A stretch of DNA of 41,573 nt from Corynebacterium halotolerans (GTDB lineage: Bacteria > Actinomycetota > Actinomycetes > Mycobacteriales > Mycobacteriaceae). The notes beneath the pieces are model-generated. The model ran no database searches and was not told where the DNA came from. It saw nothing but the letters and a program-made list of their open reading frames with translations. This document shows positions 26,168-34,517 of this stretch, piece by piece. Each line of letters begins with the position of its first letter. The first letter of the stretch is position 1. Position numbers and translations under genes: made by a program. The stretch is taken from contig NZ_JVMD01000025.1 of assembly GCF_001056295.1 (NCBI RefSeq), positions 1 through 41,573 on the forward strand, written 5' to 3'.

Positions 26168-27187
26168 TCAGCGGCCGTTGACCGAATCCAGGAACAGCAC
26201 CGTCTCCGACAGGGCATGCGCGCGAGCGTGGTCCTTGGACAGGAAGACGTCGTGCCGGGCACCCGGGATGGCCCTGTGCCGGGCCCCACGACCCAGACAA
26301 CGCGTCCGCCGCGCGATCTGTTCCACGTCGAGGACGGCGTCGGCGGTGTCCAGCGCGGGCGACCAATTTTCGTTGACGGCGGAGCGGTCCGAATGCAGCA
26401 CCAGGCAGGGCACGCCGACTTCGATGCCGCGGTGCAGGCGCCGCTGCGCGACCAGCACGGCGTTGAGCCACGACCAGGACTTCACGTGGCCGGACACGGG
26501 CTTGAGGGTGACGTCGAAATCCCAGTCGCCCTTCTCGCCCCGGTAAATCGACTGGCCGTACCCGCCGAGCCCCTTGTCCGGGGTGAGCCGGTCGGGCGCG
26601 CGGCGCGCCATGACCTTCGTCGCCAGCTTGACGACGGCCCGCTGCATCCGCGGATACTGCAGATCCAGCCATGGGCTGTTGAGCACGGCTCCGCGGATGC
26701 TGGCGTGCATCCCGGGATCGCGGTCGCGGAGACCGTCGAGCCACAACGCGGCGACGAGACCGCCCGTCGAGTGCGCGAGGGGGCTGAGCCCGGGGTGGCC
26801 CTCGCCGAGGATCAGCGCCGCCGCGGCGTCCAGGTCGGCGTCGTAAAGCGACAGGTCGGTGATGTGGTGCCACCGCTGGCCCTCGCGGCGCGACCGGCCG
26901 CACTTGCGCAGGTCGACCGCGTAGAACGCGTACCCGGCGTCGTGGATGGCGCGGGCCACGTGCTCCTGGAAGAAATAATCGCTCATTCCGTGGATCCACA
27001 GCACCGCCGGCCGCCGCGTGAAGTCGGACGAGTCGGAGCCGGGGGGCGAATACCTGATGACGGTGGCGACGACGTCGCCCTCTCCATCGGGGTCTTCGCC
27101 CAGGTCGATGACTGTTTCGGGGAACTCTTCCCCCAGCAGCCCCGGTTGCCAGCCGGGGGTGGGGATCGTCGGGTCATTGAAGGTCAC
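26168..27187 (-). CDS. Alpha/beta hydrolase, serine aminopeptidase S33-like
   Basis: A 339-residue cytoplasmic alpha/beta hydrolase. Oxyanion segment AVLWIHGMSDYFFQ (residues ~61-74), the nucleophile elbow AHSTGG with Ser140, an acid candidate in CLVLHSDRSAVN and the catalytic His in IPGARHDVF. There is no signal peptide. Hydrolase_4 (monoglyceride-lipase-like) is the nearest family; substrate unknown. The GTG at 27187 is supported by TAGGCT seven bases upstream (leaderless). It reads toward mtr with 41 bases between and is probably co-transcribed with it. Its promoter region overlaps that of mqo on the other strand. Confidence 0.85.
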   Translation of the reverse strand: MTFNDPTIPTPGWQPGLLGEEFPETVIDLGEDPDGEGDVVATVIRYSPPGSDSSDFTRRPAVLWIHGMSDYFFQEHVARAIHDAGYAFYAVDLRKCGRSRREGQRWHHITDLSLYDADLDAAAALILGEGHPGLSPLAHSTGGLVAALWLDGLRDRDPGMHASIRGAVLNSPWLDLQYPRMQRAVVKLATKVMARRAPDRLTPDKGLGGYGQSIYRGEKGDWDFDVTLKPVSGHVKSWSWLNAVLVAQRRLHRGIEVGVPCLVLHSDRSAVNENWSPALDTADAVLDVEQIARRTRCLGRGARHRAIPGARHDVFLSKDHARAHALSETVLFLDSVNGR

Positions 27188-27194
27188 GGACCAC

Positions 27195-27200
27195 AGCCTA
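27195..27200 (-). promoter_or_regulatory. -10 element of the hydrolase-mtr unit, leaderless
   Basis: TAGGCT on the minus strand, 7 bases, then GTG at 27187. Confidence 0.55.
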
Positions 27201-27231
27201 GCGGGACATTATGGGGGTGTCGCAGGGGTTG

Positions 27232-27259
27232 TGACACAATGGATCGGAACAGTGTGTCA
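27232..27259 (+). promoter_or_regulatory. Inverted repeat over the mqo start region
   Basis: tgacaca (27232-27238) and tgtgtca (27253-27259) form a perfect 7-bp inverted repeat with a 14-base spacer. It overlaps cacaat (27235-27240), the best -10 for mqo, and the predicted start site near 27247. It may be an operator; the regulator is not identified. Confidence 0.45.
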
Positions 27260-27316
27260 GTCCGGGGGACGTGCGTGCGCCGCCCGATTATCAAGTCACG
27301 AAGGATGTTGACCGCA

Positions 27317-28813
27317 GTGTCTGAAAAGAATCTTCCCGCCACCGTCGGTGACGAAGTCGACGTTGCCCTGATCGGTGCGGGCGTCATGAGCGCCACCCTC
27401 GGCGTGCTCCTCACGGAGCTCGAGCCCGGCTGGTCCCAGGTCATCTTCGAGCGCCTGGACCAGCCCGCCGAGGAGTCCTCCTCGCCGTGGAACAACGCGG
27501 GCACCGGTCACGCGGCGCTGTGCGAGCTCAACTACACGCCCGAGAAGAACGGCGTGGTCAACGTCGACAAGGCGCTGAAGATCAACGAGCAGTTCCAGGT
27601 GTCCCGCCAGCTGTGGACCAGCCTGGTCGAAGACGGCGTCATCACCGACCCGCGCGCGTTCATCAACCCGGTCGACCACACGACCTTCGCCCAGGGCCCG
27701 GAGCAGATGGCGTTCATGCGCCGCCGCTTCGAGGCGCTCAACGACGAGCCCCTGTTCCACGACCAGGAGCTCATCGAGGACCACGACCGCTTCGCCGAGT
27801 ACCTGCCGCTGATGGCCGAGGGCCGCGACTTCTCCACCCCGGTGTCCGCCATCCGCAACCCCAACGGCACCGACGTCAACTTCGGCGCCCTGACCAAGCA
27901 GTACCTGGCGGCGCTGTCGGACCGCGGCACCGAGATCCGCTACGGCCACGAGGTCAAGAACATCACCCGCGAGGGCGCCAAGTGGGTGATCACGGTGAAG
28001 AACATCCACACCGGCGACACCCGCACCGTCCGCGCCAACTTCGTGTTCGTCGGCGCCGGCGGCAACGCCCTGCCGCTGCTGCAGAAGTCCGGCATCCCGG
28101 AGATCAAGGGCTACGGCGGCTTCCCCGTGTCCGGCCAGTGGCTGCGCTGCACCAACGAGGAGCTCATCGAGAAGCACGGCGCGAAGGTCTACGGCAAGGC
28201 GTCCGTCGGCACTCCGCCGATGTCCGTGCCGCACCTGGACACCCGCGTCATCGACGGCAAGAAGGGCCTGCTGTTCGGCCCCTACGCCGGCTGGACCCCG
28301 AAGTTCATGAAGCAGGGCAAGCTGACCGACCTGCCGAAGTCGCTGCGCCTCCACAACCTGACCACCCTGGTCGGCGTCGGCCTGCACGAGCTGGGCCTGA
28401 CCAAGTACCTGATCACCGAAGTGATCAAGAACCACGCCGCCCGCGTCGAGGCCCTGCGCGAGTACGTGCCCAACGCCCGCGACGAGGACTGGGAGACGGT
28501 CACCGCCGGCCAGCGCGTGCAGGTGATCAAGCCCGCCAAGGCGCCGCAGTTCGGCACCCTGGAGTTCGGCACCGCCGTCATCAACTCCGCCGACGGCTCC
28601 ATCGCCGGCCTGATGGGCGCCTCCCCGGGCGCCTCCATCGCCCCGGCCGTGATGATCGAGCTGCTGGAGCGCTGCTTCGGCGACAAGATGAGCGCCTGGA
28701 CCCCGAAGCTCAAGGAGCTCGTGCCCTCCTACGGCACCGTCCTGGCCGAGGACCGCGAGCTGTACAAGAAGGTCTGGGACGCCTCGCAGAAGACGCTCAA
28801 GCTGGAGCGCTGA
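27317..28813 (+). CDS. mqo: Malate:quinone oxidoreductase
   Basis: A 498-residue membrane-associated FAD enzyme that oxidises malate to oxaloacetate and passes electrons to menaquinone, the main malate-oxidising step in corynebacteria. FAD-binding [16 protein letters not shown] is at the N-terminus; [51 protein letters not shown] and [15 protein letters not shown] follow closely the C. glutamicum enzyme, which I recall as 500 residues. GTG 27317 aligns best with that N-terminus; ATG 27305 would add four residues. aagga lies 11 bases before the GTG. A small hairpin region and then the chelatase promoter follow. Confidence 0.96.
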   Translation: MSEKNLPATVGDEVDVALIGAGVMSATLGVLLTELEPGWSQVIFERLDQPAEESSSPWNNAGTGHAALCELNYTPEKNGVVNVDKALKINEQFQVSRQLWTSLVEDGVITDPRAFINPVDHTTFAQGPEQMAFMRRRFEALNDEPLFHDQELIEDHDRFAEYLPLMAEGRDFSTPVSAIRNPNGTDVNFGALTKQYLAALSDRGTEIRYGHEVKNITREGAKWVITVKNIHTGDTRTVRANFVFVGAGGNALPLLQKSGIPEIKGYGGFPVSGQWLRCTNEELIEKHGAKVYGKASVGTPPMSVPHLDTRVIDGKKGLLFGPYAGWTPKFMKQGKLTDLPKSLRLHNLTTLVGVGLHELGLTKYLITEVIKNHAARVEALREYVPNARDEDWETVTAGQRVQVIKPAKAPQFGTLEFGTAVINSADGSIAGLMGASPGASIAPAVMIELLERCFGDKMSAWTPKLKELVPSYGTVLAEDRELYKKVWDASQKTLKLER

Positions 28814-28844
28814 CCCCGGCCGCCGCCGATTTTTCGGTCCGGGG

Positions 28845-28850
28845 TATAAG
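28845..28850 (+). promoter_or_regulatory. -10 element of the chelatase gene, leaderless
   Basis: TATAAG, 7 bases, then ATG 28858. An imperfect hairpin (accccgg ... ccggggt) at 28813-28845, between mqo and this site, may end the mqo transcript. Confidence 0.6.
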
Positions 28851-28857
28851 TGACTGC

Positions 28858-29946
28858 ATGTCTGCCTTCCCCGGATTCCCGTTCTCCGCGATCGTCGGCC
28901 AGGACCGGCTGCGCCTGGCGCTGCTGCTGACGGCGGTCTCGCCGGGCATCGGCGGCGTGGTGGTCCGTGGCGAGAAGGGCACGGCGAAGACCACCGCCGT
29001 GCGCGCCCTGGGCCCGCTGCTGCCGAAGGGCGCGGTCGTCGATCTGCCGCTCGGCGCGACGGAGGATCGCGTGGTCGGTTCCATCGACGTCGAGTCGGTG
29101 CTGACCACCGGCCGCGCGGAGTTCCGGCCCGGCCTGCTGACGCAGGCCGACGGCGGCGTTCTCTACGTCGACGAGGTCAACCTGCTGGCCGACCATCTCG
29201 TCGACGTCCTCCTCGACGCCGCCGCCACGGGCCGCGTCACCGTCGAGCGCGACGGCGTCTCGCACGTGGAGGAAACCTCCTTCGTGCTGGTCGGCACCAT
29301 GAACCCGGAGGAGGGGGAGCTGCGACCGCAGCTCCTCGACCGCTTCGGGCTGGCGGTCGACGTCACCGCCTCCCGCGACCCCGAGGTGCGCGTGGAGATC
29401 ATGCGCCGCCGCCTCGCCTACGAATCCGACCCCCGCGCCTTCGCCGCGCGGTGGGCGGAGGCCGACGGCGATCTGCGCGACCGCCTGGCCCGCGCCCGCG
29501 CCCTGGTCGGTCAGATCCCCCTCGACGACGTCCATCTGGCGCGCATCGCGTCGCTGTGCGCAGATTTCGACGTCGACGGCATGCGCGCGGACCTGGTCAT
29601 CGCCCGCACCGCCCGCGCCCACGCGGCCTGGCGGGGCGCGGCGGAAATCGACTCGGAGGACATCCGCGTCGCCGCCGAACTCGCGCTGCCGCACCGTCGC
29701 CGCCGCGATCCCTTCGATGAGCCGGGCGTCGACCAGCGCGACCTCGACGACGCACTCGACCGCGCTGAGGACCGCTACCCGGACACGGACGACCACGCCG
29801 AAGAACCCCCGCAGCCCGATGAATCCGAAACGCCGGACGAGGGGGACGCCGAGGCGTCGTCAAGCGAGGAACTGGACCAGGAGAGGCCGGAGGGCCCCGC
29901 GCCGACGGGAGGTACTGCCCGACTGGGCGATCCCTTTCGCGGCTAG
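28858..29946 (+). CDS. Chelatase AAA+ subunit (ChlI/BchI-like), probable front half of a split gene
   Basis: A 362-residue AAA+ ATPase of the Mg/Co-chelatase I type. Walker [10 protein letters not shown] is at residues 38-46, Walker B VLYVDEVN at 101-108, then [20 protein letters not shown] (sensor region). Residues ~300-350 are an acidic linker ([20 protein letters not shown]). The frame then ends in an unconserved tail. In M. tuberculosis the equivalent gene (Rv2850c, from memory) encodes one ~630-residue protein carrying both this domain and a VWA domain; here the VWA part continues in another frame. Such proteins are thought to power metal insertion, probably cobalt here given cobO, cobB and cobQ. 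Confidence 0.85.
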   Translation: MSAFPGFPFSAIVGQDRLRLALLLTAVSPGIGGVVVRGEKGTAKTTAVRALGPLLPKGAVVDLPLGATEDRVVGSIDVESVLTTGRAEFRPGLLTQADGGVLYVDEVNLLADHLVDVLLDAAATGRVTVERDGVSHVEETSFVLVGTMNPEEGELRPQLLDRFGLAVDVTASRDPEVRVEIMRRRLAYESDPRAFAARWAEADGDLRDRLARARALVGQIPLDDVHLARIASLCADFDVDGMRADLVIARTARAHAAWRGAAEIDSEDIRVAAELALPHRRRRDPFDEPGVDQRDLDDALDRAEDRYPDTDDHAEEPPQPDESETPDEGDAEASSSEELDQERPEGPAPTGGTARLGDPFRG

Positions 29947-30715
29947 GACGCTGCTTCTCGACGGCCTCGGCACCGGATCCGACGGCCGCCGCGGACGCGC
30001 CAAGGGGCCCCGCGGGCGGGACATCCGGGCGACGCGGGGCGGTAGGGGGCTGCACGTGCCCGGGACCGTTTTGGCCGCCGCCGAGCGGGGCGCCCGCGTC
30101 GACGACGGCATGGTGCCCCTGATCGCCCCCGACGTGCGCGGGGCGGAACGGGAGGGCCGCGAGTCCAACCTGATCGTGTTCCTCGTCGACGCCTCCGGTT
30201 CCATGGCCGCCCGCGACCGTCTGGAGGCGGTGACGGGAGCGGTGCAATCTCTGCTGCGCGACGCCTACCAGCGCCGCGACCGCGTGGCGGTGGTGACCTT
30301 CCGCGGCGATGGGGCGACGGTGGAGCTGCCGCCGACGCGGTCGACGGTGGCTGCCAGCAGGCGCCTCGACGACGTGCGGACCGGCGGCAGGACCCCGTTG
30401 GCGGCGGGTCTGGAGACGGCTCGCGCCCTGATCGAGCGGGAGCACCGCCGCGATCCGTCGCGCCGCGCGATGCTCGTGGTCCTGTCCGACGGCCGGGCGA
30501 CGTCCGCCGGCGGGCGCGACACCGCGAGCCTGGCGGCCGACGCGATCCGGCGCCGCGGCGTGGCCGGATCCATCGTCGTCGACTGCGAATCCGGACGCGT
30601 GCGGTTGGGGCTGGCCAAGGAACTGGCCGACCGGCTCGGCGCCCCCTGCCTGCGCATCGAGGACCTCGACGCCGACGCCGTCGCGGGCGTGGTCAAGGCC
30701 GCGGTCACGGCCTGA
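29819..30715 (+). CDS. VWA-domain chelatase subunit (ChlD/BchD C-terminal-like), probable back half of a split gene
   Basis: The frame carries a recognisable D-subunit sequence from about 29909 ([17 protein letters not shown]) through a basic linker to a von Willebrand A domain with the MIDAS motif DASGS (Asp124 to Ser128 counted from ATG 29819), [16 protein letters not shown] and [10 protein letters not shown]. The first 30 residues from ATG 29819 are Arg-rich and are only an alternate reading of the acidic linker of the upstream gene, so they are unlikely to be genuine. No ATG or GTG occurs between 29819 and the conserved part. The frame is +1 relative to the upstream gene. Either one gene with a frame change, or overlapping separate genes. 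Confidence 0.7.
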   Translation: MNPKRRTRGTPRRRQARNWTRRGRRAPRRREVLPDWAIPFAARTLLLDGLGTGSDGRRGRAKGPRGRDIRATRGGRGLHVPGTVLAAAERGARVDDGMVPLIAPDVRGAEREGRESNLIVFLVDASGSMAARDRLEAVTGAVQSLLRDAYQRRDRVAVVTFRGDGATVELPPTRSTVAASRRLDDVRTGGRTPLAAGLETARALIEREHRRDPSRRAMLVVLSDGRATSAGGRDTASLAADAIRRRGVAGSIVVDCESGRVRLGLAKELADRLGAPCLRIEDLDADAVAGVVKAAVTA

Positions 30716-30721
30716 GCCCGG

Positions 30722-30727
30722 TACCGT
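30722..30727 (+). promoter_or_regulatory. -10 element before the 30735 gene, leaderless
   Basis: TACCGT, 7 bases, then ATG 30735; same hexamer and spacing as upstream of the transpeptidase gene at 19440. Confidence 0.55.
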
Positions 30728-30734
30728 CGCGACC

Positions 30735-31364
30735 ATGAACCCAACCGATGCGGCGGAGACCATCGACGTCAACGTCATCGAAATCAGCATCTTCGCCGAA
30801 CGCTGGCGCGCCGACCTGCTGCTGGGCAGGCTCGCGCTGGCCATCGGGGCCCGGCTCGGGGCGGTCGACGCGGGATTCGACGTCGCCGCCGTCGAACCGG
30901 GCGGAGACGAAGACGAGTGGGATCTGGCCGACCAGTGGCGCCAGCTCAACGCCGATGCGGCGCCGCCCGCGGACAAGTCGCCGTTCAAGGTCACCGCGTG
31001 GTCCACGGGCGAATTGAAGGGCGCCGACGACGACGGCGCCGACACCGCCGACGAGGACGAGTCGCTGGCGATCATCCTCGACGCCCTCGACGGGCTGGCC
31101 CTGGCCGGCGTCGGCGAAGCGGACCTCGATTACGACGGCCCCAACCCCGACCACGTCCCCTTCGGCGATGCCCGGTACGCCATCGACTTGCCACGTGAGA
31201 CGGTGCGGAAGGGCGCCGACGTCGGACCGGAGGTCGCGGCCGCCGTGGCGCGGCTGCGGGGGCTCGTCGCCGCAGGCCGCGGACCGGCGCCCCAGGTGAC
31301 CAGCGTGCAGGTCCGCACGCGCGAGGCGTTCGAGGAGGCCCTGGCGGGCGAACGCCGTCCATGA
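30735..31364 (+). CDS. Unknown acidic protein in the corrinoid cluster
   Basis: A 209-residue soluble protein I do not recognise. The N-terminal ~60 residues look folded (IDVNVIEISIFAERWRADLL, LGRLALAIGARLGAVDAG), the middle is acidic and disordered-looking (GADDDGADTADEDE), and there is a conserved-looking stretch VPFGDARYAIDLPRETV, then a C-terminal helical end (VAAAVARLRGLVAAGRG). No signal peptide, membrane helix or cysteine. It starts at ATG 30735 with a leaderless -10, and lies 19 bases after the chelatase VWA gene and 20 bases before cobO. Codon use matches the neighbours. Its position suggests a role with the chelatase or with cobO, but no activity can be inferred. Confidence 0.75.
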   Translation: MNPTDAAETIDVNVIEISIFAERWRADLLLGRLALAIGARLGAVDAGFDVAAVEPGGDEDEWDLADQWRQLNADAAPPADKSPFKVTAWSTGELKGADDDGADTADEDESLAIILDALDGLALAGVGEADLDYDGPNPDHVPFGDARYAIDLPRETVRKGADVGPEVAAAVARLRGLVAAGRGPAPQVTSVQVRTREAFEEALAGERRP

Positions 31365-31371
31365 CCCCGGC

Positions 31372-31377
31372 TATTGT
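31372..31377 (+). promoter_or_regulatory. -10 element of cobO, leaderless
   Basis: TATTGT, 7 bases, then ATG 31385. Confidence 0.6.
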
Positions 31378-31384
31378 GTAACCC

Positions 31385-32005
31385 ATGGCACAGGGACAGG
31401 TTGATCCGAAGAACATTCCCGACGACGGGCTCACGACGCGCCAGCGCCGCCAGCTGCCCATCACCGCGGTCCACACGGGCCACGGCAAGGGCAAGTCGAC
31501 CGCGGCGTTCGGCATGGCGCTGCGCGCGTGGAACCAGGGGCTGGACATCGGCGTGTTCCAGTTCGTAAAGTCCGCCAAGTGGCGGGTCGGCGAAGAGTCC
31601 GTGTTCAAGCGCCTCGGCGAGCTCCACGACGAAACGGGCGAGGGCGGCGCCGTGCAGTGGCACAAGATGGGGGAGGGCTGGTCCTGGTCCCGCAAGAAGG
31701 GCACCGAGGAGGATCACGCCCGCGACGCCGCCGAGGGCTGGGAGGAGATCAAGCGCCGCCTGGCGGAGGAGGAGCACGACTTCTACGTGCTCGACGAGTT
31801 CACCTACCCGATCAAGTGGGGCTGGGTCGACGTCGACGACGTCGCCGAGACCCTCGCCAACCGGCCGGGCCGCCAGCACGTGGTCATCACCGGCCGCGAC
31901 GCCGATCCGAAGCTCATCGAGGTCGCCGATCTGGTCACCGAGATGGTCAAGCACAAGCACCCGATGGACGAGGGCCGGAAGGGACAGAAGGGCATCGAGT
32001 GGTAG
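31385..32005 (+). CDS. cobO: Corrinoid adenosyltransferase
   Basis: A 206-residue CobA/CobO-type ATP:cob(I)alamin adenosyltransferase, which attaches the adenosyl group to cob(I)yrinic acid a,c-diamide or to salvaged corrinoids. P-loop GHGKGKST at residues 32-39, then AAFGMALRAWNQGLDIGVFQ, VLDEFTYPIKWGWVD (Walker B-like) and RPGRQHVVITGRDADPKLIE. The length and motifs are standard. It overlaps cobB by seven bases and probably forms an operon with it. Confidence 0.96.
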   Translation: MAQGQVDPKNIPDDGLTTRQRRQLPITAVHTGHGKGKSTAAFGMALRAWNQGLDIGVFQFVKSAKWRVGEESVFKRLGELHDETGEGGAVQWHKMGEGWSWSRKKGTEEDHARDAAEGWEEIKRRLAEEEHDFYVLDEFTYPIKWGWVDVDDVAETLANRPGRQHVVITGRDADPKLIEVADLVTEMVKHKHPMDEGRKGQKGIEW

Positions 32006-33381
32006 CTCCGGCCGCCCCGGGCGTCGTCATCGCGGCGCCGGCGTCGGGCACCGGCAAGACCACCATCGCCACCGGCCTCATCGCCGCGCTGGCGCGCCGG
32101 ATGTCCGTCGCGCCGTTCAAGGTCGGCCCCGACTACATCGATCCCGGTTACCACGCCATCGCGGCGGGCCGGCCGGGCCGCAACCTGGATTCCGTCATGT
32201 GCGGGCCGGACCTCATCGGCCCGCTGTACGCGCACGGGTCGGCCGGACTGGACGTCGGCATCGTCGAGGGCGTCATGGGGCTTTTCGACGGCCGGATCGG
32301 CGGCGATCCCCTCGACGCGAGCGCGTCGACCGCCGAGATCGCCCGCCTGCTGGGCATGCCGGTGATCCTCGTCGTCGACGCCCGGCACATGAGCCAGTCG
32401 GCGTCGGCCCTCGTCCACGGTTTCGCGACGATGGACGATCGCGTCCGCGTCGCCGGGGCGATCATCAACCGGGTCGGCTCCGACCGCCACGAGTCCGTCG
32501 TCCGCGAGGCCATCGAGGCGGTGGGGGTGCCGGTGCTCGGCGCCATCCCGCGCGTCGACGGCATCGAGGTGCCGTCGCGCCACCTGGGGCTGGTCACCGC
32601 CGCCGAAGGGGGAGAGGAGGCCCACGCCGCCGTGGCGATGATGGCCGACCTCGTCGAGGAGCACGTCGACCTCGGCGCGGTCGTCGGCCTGGCCGCGGTG
32701 CGCCCCGGTTTCGAACCGTGGGATCCGGCGAAGGCGATCGGCGCCGGGCCGTCGGAAAGCAATCCCCGCATCGCGCTGGCGGGCGGGCCCGCGTTCACCT
32801 TCGCCTACGCCGAGCACGCGGAGCTGCTGGCCGCCGCGGGGGCCCGGGTCGAGGTCTTCGACCCGCTGGTCGACGAGCTGCCCGACGCCGACGGCCTGGT
32901 CGTGCCCGGCGGGTTCCCGGAGGAGCATGCCGCGGATCTGGCGGCGCGCGACGACCTCGCCGCTTCCGTGCGCGCGATGGTCGCCGACGGCGCCGCGGTC
33001 CACGCCGAATGCGCGGGCCTGCTGTGGCTGCTCGAGTCCCTGGGCGGGCACCGCATGTGCGGCGTCATCCCGGGATCGGCGTCGATGGGGCGCCTGAGCC
33101 TGGGGTACCGCACCGCCACGATGCTGTCGGAGTCGGTGCTCGGCCCCGTCGGCGGCCGCGTGACCGGGCACGAGTTCCACAGGACCCGCCTCGACGAGGG
33201 GACCGCGGCCGCCGCGCACGCCGCCGGCTGGACCCCCGCGTGGGGCTGGAGGGGCTGGGGAGGGGACGCCGTCACCGAGGGGTTCGTGTCCCCCGGCGGG
33301 CGGGTGCACGCTTCCTACCTGCACGTTCATCCCGCCGGGGCGCCCGCGGTGCTGCGCGGTTTCGTGGAATCCTGCGGCTGA
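31999..33381 (+). CDS. cobB: Cobyrinic acid a,c-diamide synthase
   Basis: A 460-residue CobB/CbiA that amidates the a and c side chains of (hydrogeno)cobyrinic acid. N-terminal ATPase P-loop ASGTGKTT at residues 15-22, then FKVGPDYIDPGYH and GIVEGVMGLFDG; C-terminal glutamine amidotransferase domain with the nucleophile Cys in VHAECAGLLWL and a His-rich end (ASYLHVHPAG). The GTG start at 31999 overlaps the cobO stop by seven bases, implying translational coupling. Its presence together with cobO, cobQ and the methyltransferase gives several, but not all, steps of corrinoid synthesis in this window. Confidence 0.95.
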   Translation: MVAPAAPGVVIAAPASGTGKTTIATGLIAALARRMSVAPFKVGPDYIDPGYHAIAAGRPGRNLDSVMCGPDLIGPLYAHGSAGLDVGIVEGVMGLFDGRIGGDPLDASASTAEIARLLGMPVILVVDARHMSQSASALVHGFATMDDRVRVAGAIINRVGSDRHESVVREAIEAVGVPVLGAIPRVDGIEVPSRHLGLVTAAEGGEEAHAAVAMMADLVEEHVDLGAVVGLAAVRPGFEPWDPAKAIGAGPSESNPRIALAGGPAFTFAYAEHAELLAAAGARVEVFDPLVDELPDADGLVVPGGFPEEHAADLAARDDLAASVRAMVADGAAVHAECAGLLWLLESLGGHRMCGVIPGSASMGRLSLGYRTATMLSESVLGPVGGRVTGHEFHRTRLDEGTAAAAHAAGWTPAWGWRGWGGDAVTEGFVSPGGRVHASYLHVHPAGAPAVLRGFVESCG

Positions 33382-33413
33382 GGGCCGGTGCGCGCGGATT
33401 CGTCGCCAAGCGA

Positions 33414-33419
33414 TAAGAT
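33414..33419 (+). promoter_or_regulatory. -10 element of the cysG-like gene, leaderless
   Basis: TAAGAT, 6 bases, then ATG 33426. Confidence 0.55.
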
Positions 33420-33425
33420 CCCCTC

Positions 33426-34505
33426 ATGACTTTGATGTTGAAGGGGAGCCGCGTTCTGGTCGTCGGCGCGTCCACCACGGCCGAGCGGGTCATTCCCGGG
33501 CTGGTCGACGCGGGCGCCGAAGTCATCGTCTGCGAGGGCGGCGAGATTTCGCCCGGCATCGAGGGCTGGGCCGAACGCGGCCGCATCCAGCTGTGGCGCA
33601 CCCCCTTCACCCCGGCGATGCTGTGGGGCAAGCGGATGGTCGTGGTCACCGATCCCGACCTGCTGCGCGAGGTCATGGTGCAGTCCAACCTGCACGGCGT
33701 CCTCGTCGATGACGCGACGGACGGCGCCGCGCAGCACGCCCAGGAATTCAAGGGGCGCCGCGCCTCCCGCGCCGGCCACCTGGCGGGCACCGTCGCCCTC
33801 GTCGGCGGCGGCCCGGGCAACCCGGACCTGATCACCGTCGAGGGGCGCCGCCTGCTGCGGCTCGCCGACGTCGTGCTCGCCGACCACCTCGGGCCGCTGT
33901 CGCTGCTCGGCGAGCTGGACCCGGACGTGGAGATCATCGACGCCGCGAAGCTGCCCTACGGCCGCGCGATGGCCCAGGAGCGCATCAACGAGCTGCTCGT
34001 GGACCGCGCGCGGCAGGGACTGTTCGTCGTCCGTCTCAAGGGCGGCGACCCGTACCTGTTCGGCCGCGGCTTCGAGGAGCTCGTCGCCCTGCGCGAAGCC
34101 GGCGTCACCGTCACCGAGGTGCCCGGCATCTCCTCCGCGATTTCCGTGCCCGCCGCCGCCGGCATCCCGGTCACGCAGCGCGGCGTGAACCACGACTTCA
34201 CCATCGTCTCCGGCCACGTGCCGCCGGGGCACCCGACGTCGCTGGTCAACTGGGACGCGCTGGGGCAGATGACCGGCACCATCGTCGTCATCATGGGCGT
34301 GAAGAACGGCCCGGCCATCGCGGAGAAGCTCATCTCCGCCGGGCGCGACGCGTCGACCCCGGCCGCGGTGATCCAGGAGGGCACGACCGAGAACCAGCGC
34401 GTGTTCCGCTGCACCCTGGGCACCCTCGGCGACACCATCCGCGGCGAAGGCGTGCGGCCGCCGGCGGTGTTCGTCATCGGCGAGGTCGCCGACGAGTCGC
34501 TCTGA
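33426..34505 (+). CDS. cysG: Uroporphyrinogen-III C-methyltransferase with CysG-like N-terminal domain
   Basis: A 359-residue fusion. Residues ~115-359 are an intact SAM uroporphyrinogen-III methyltransferase (GTVALVGGGPGNPDLITVEG, VRLKGGDPYLFGRG, VTEVPGISSAISVPAAAGIP, ITQRGVNHDFTIVSGH-like region, GTIVVIMG), which makes precorrin-2 for siroheme and corrinoids. Residues 1-~110 occupy the place of the precorrin-2 dehydrogenase/ferrochelatase domain, but the usual GGGxVAxRK NAD motif is replaced by VVGASTTAERVI and the domain is short. So methyltransferase activity is likely, dehydrogenase activity doubtful. It follows cobB by 44 bases with its own leaderless promoter. The alternative name is cobA. 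Confidence 0.88.
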   Translation: MTLMLKGSRVLVVGASTTAERVIPGLVDAGAEVIVCEGGEISPGIEGWAERGRIQLWRTPFTPAMLWGKRMVVVTDPDLLREVMVQSNLHGVLVDDATDGAAQHAQEFKGRRASRAGHLAGTVALVGGGPGNPDLITVEGRRLLRLADVVLADHLGPLSLLGELDPDVEIIDAAKLPYGRAMAQERINELLVDRARQGLFVVRLKGGDPYLFGRGFEELVALREAGVTVTEVPGISSAISVPAAAGIPVTQRGVNHDFTIVSGHVPPGHPTSLVNWDALGQMTGTIVVIMGVKNGPAIAEKLISAGRDASTPAAVIQEGTTENQRVFRCTLGTLGDTIRGEGVRPPAVFVIGEVADESL

Positions 34506-34517
34506 CCGCGACTGCCG

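Noticed and set aside
28813..28845. Terminator after mqo
   Set aside because: The accccgg/ccggggt pairing has a 19-base loop and overlaps the next promoter; too weak to annotate separately.
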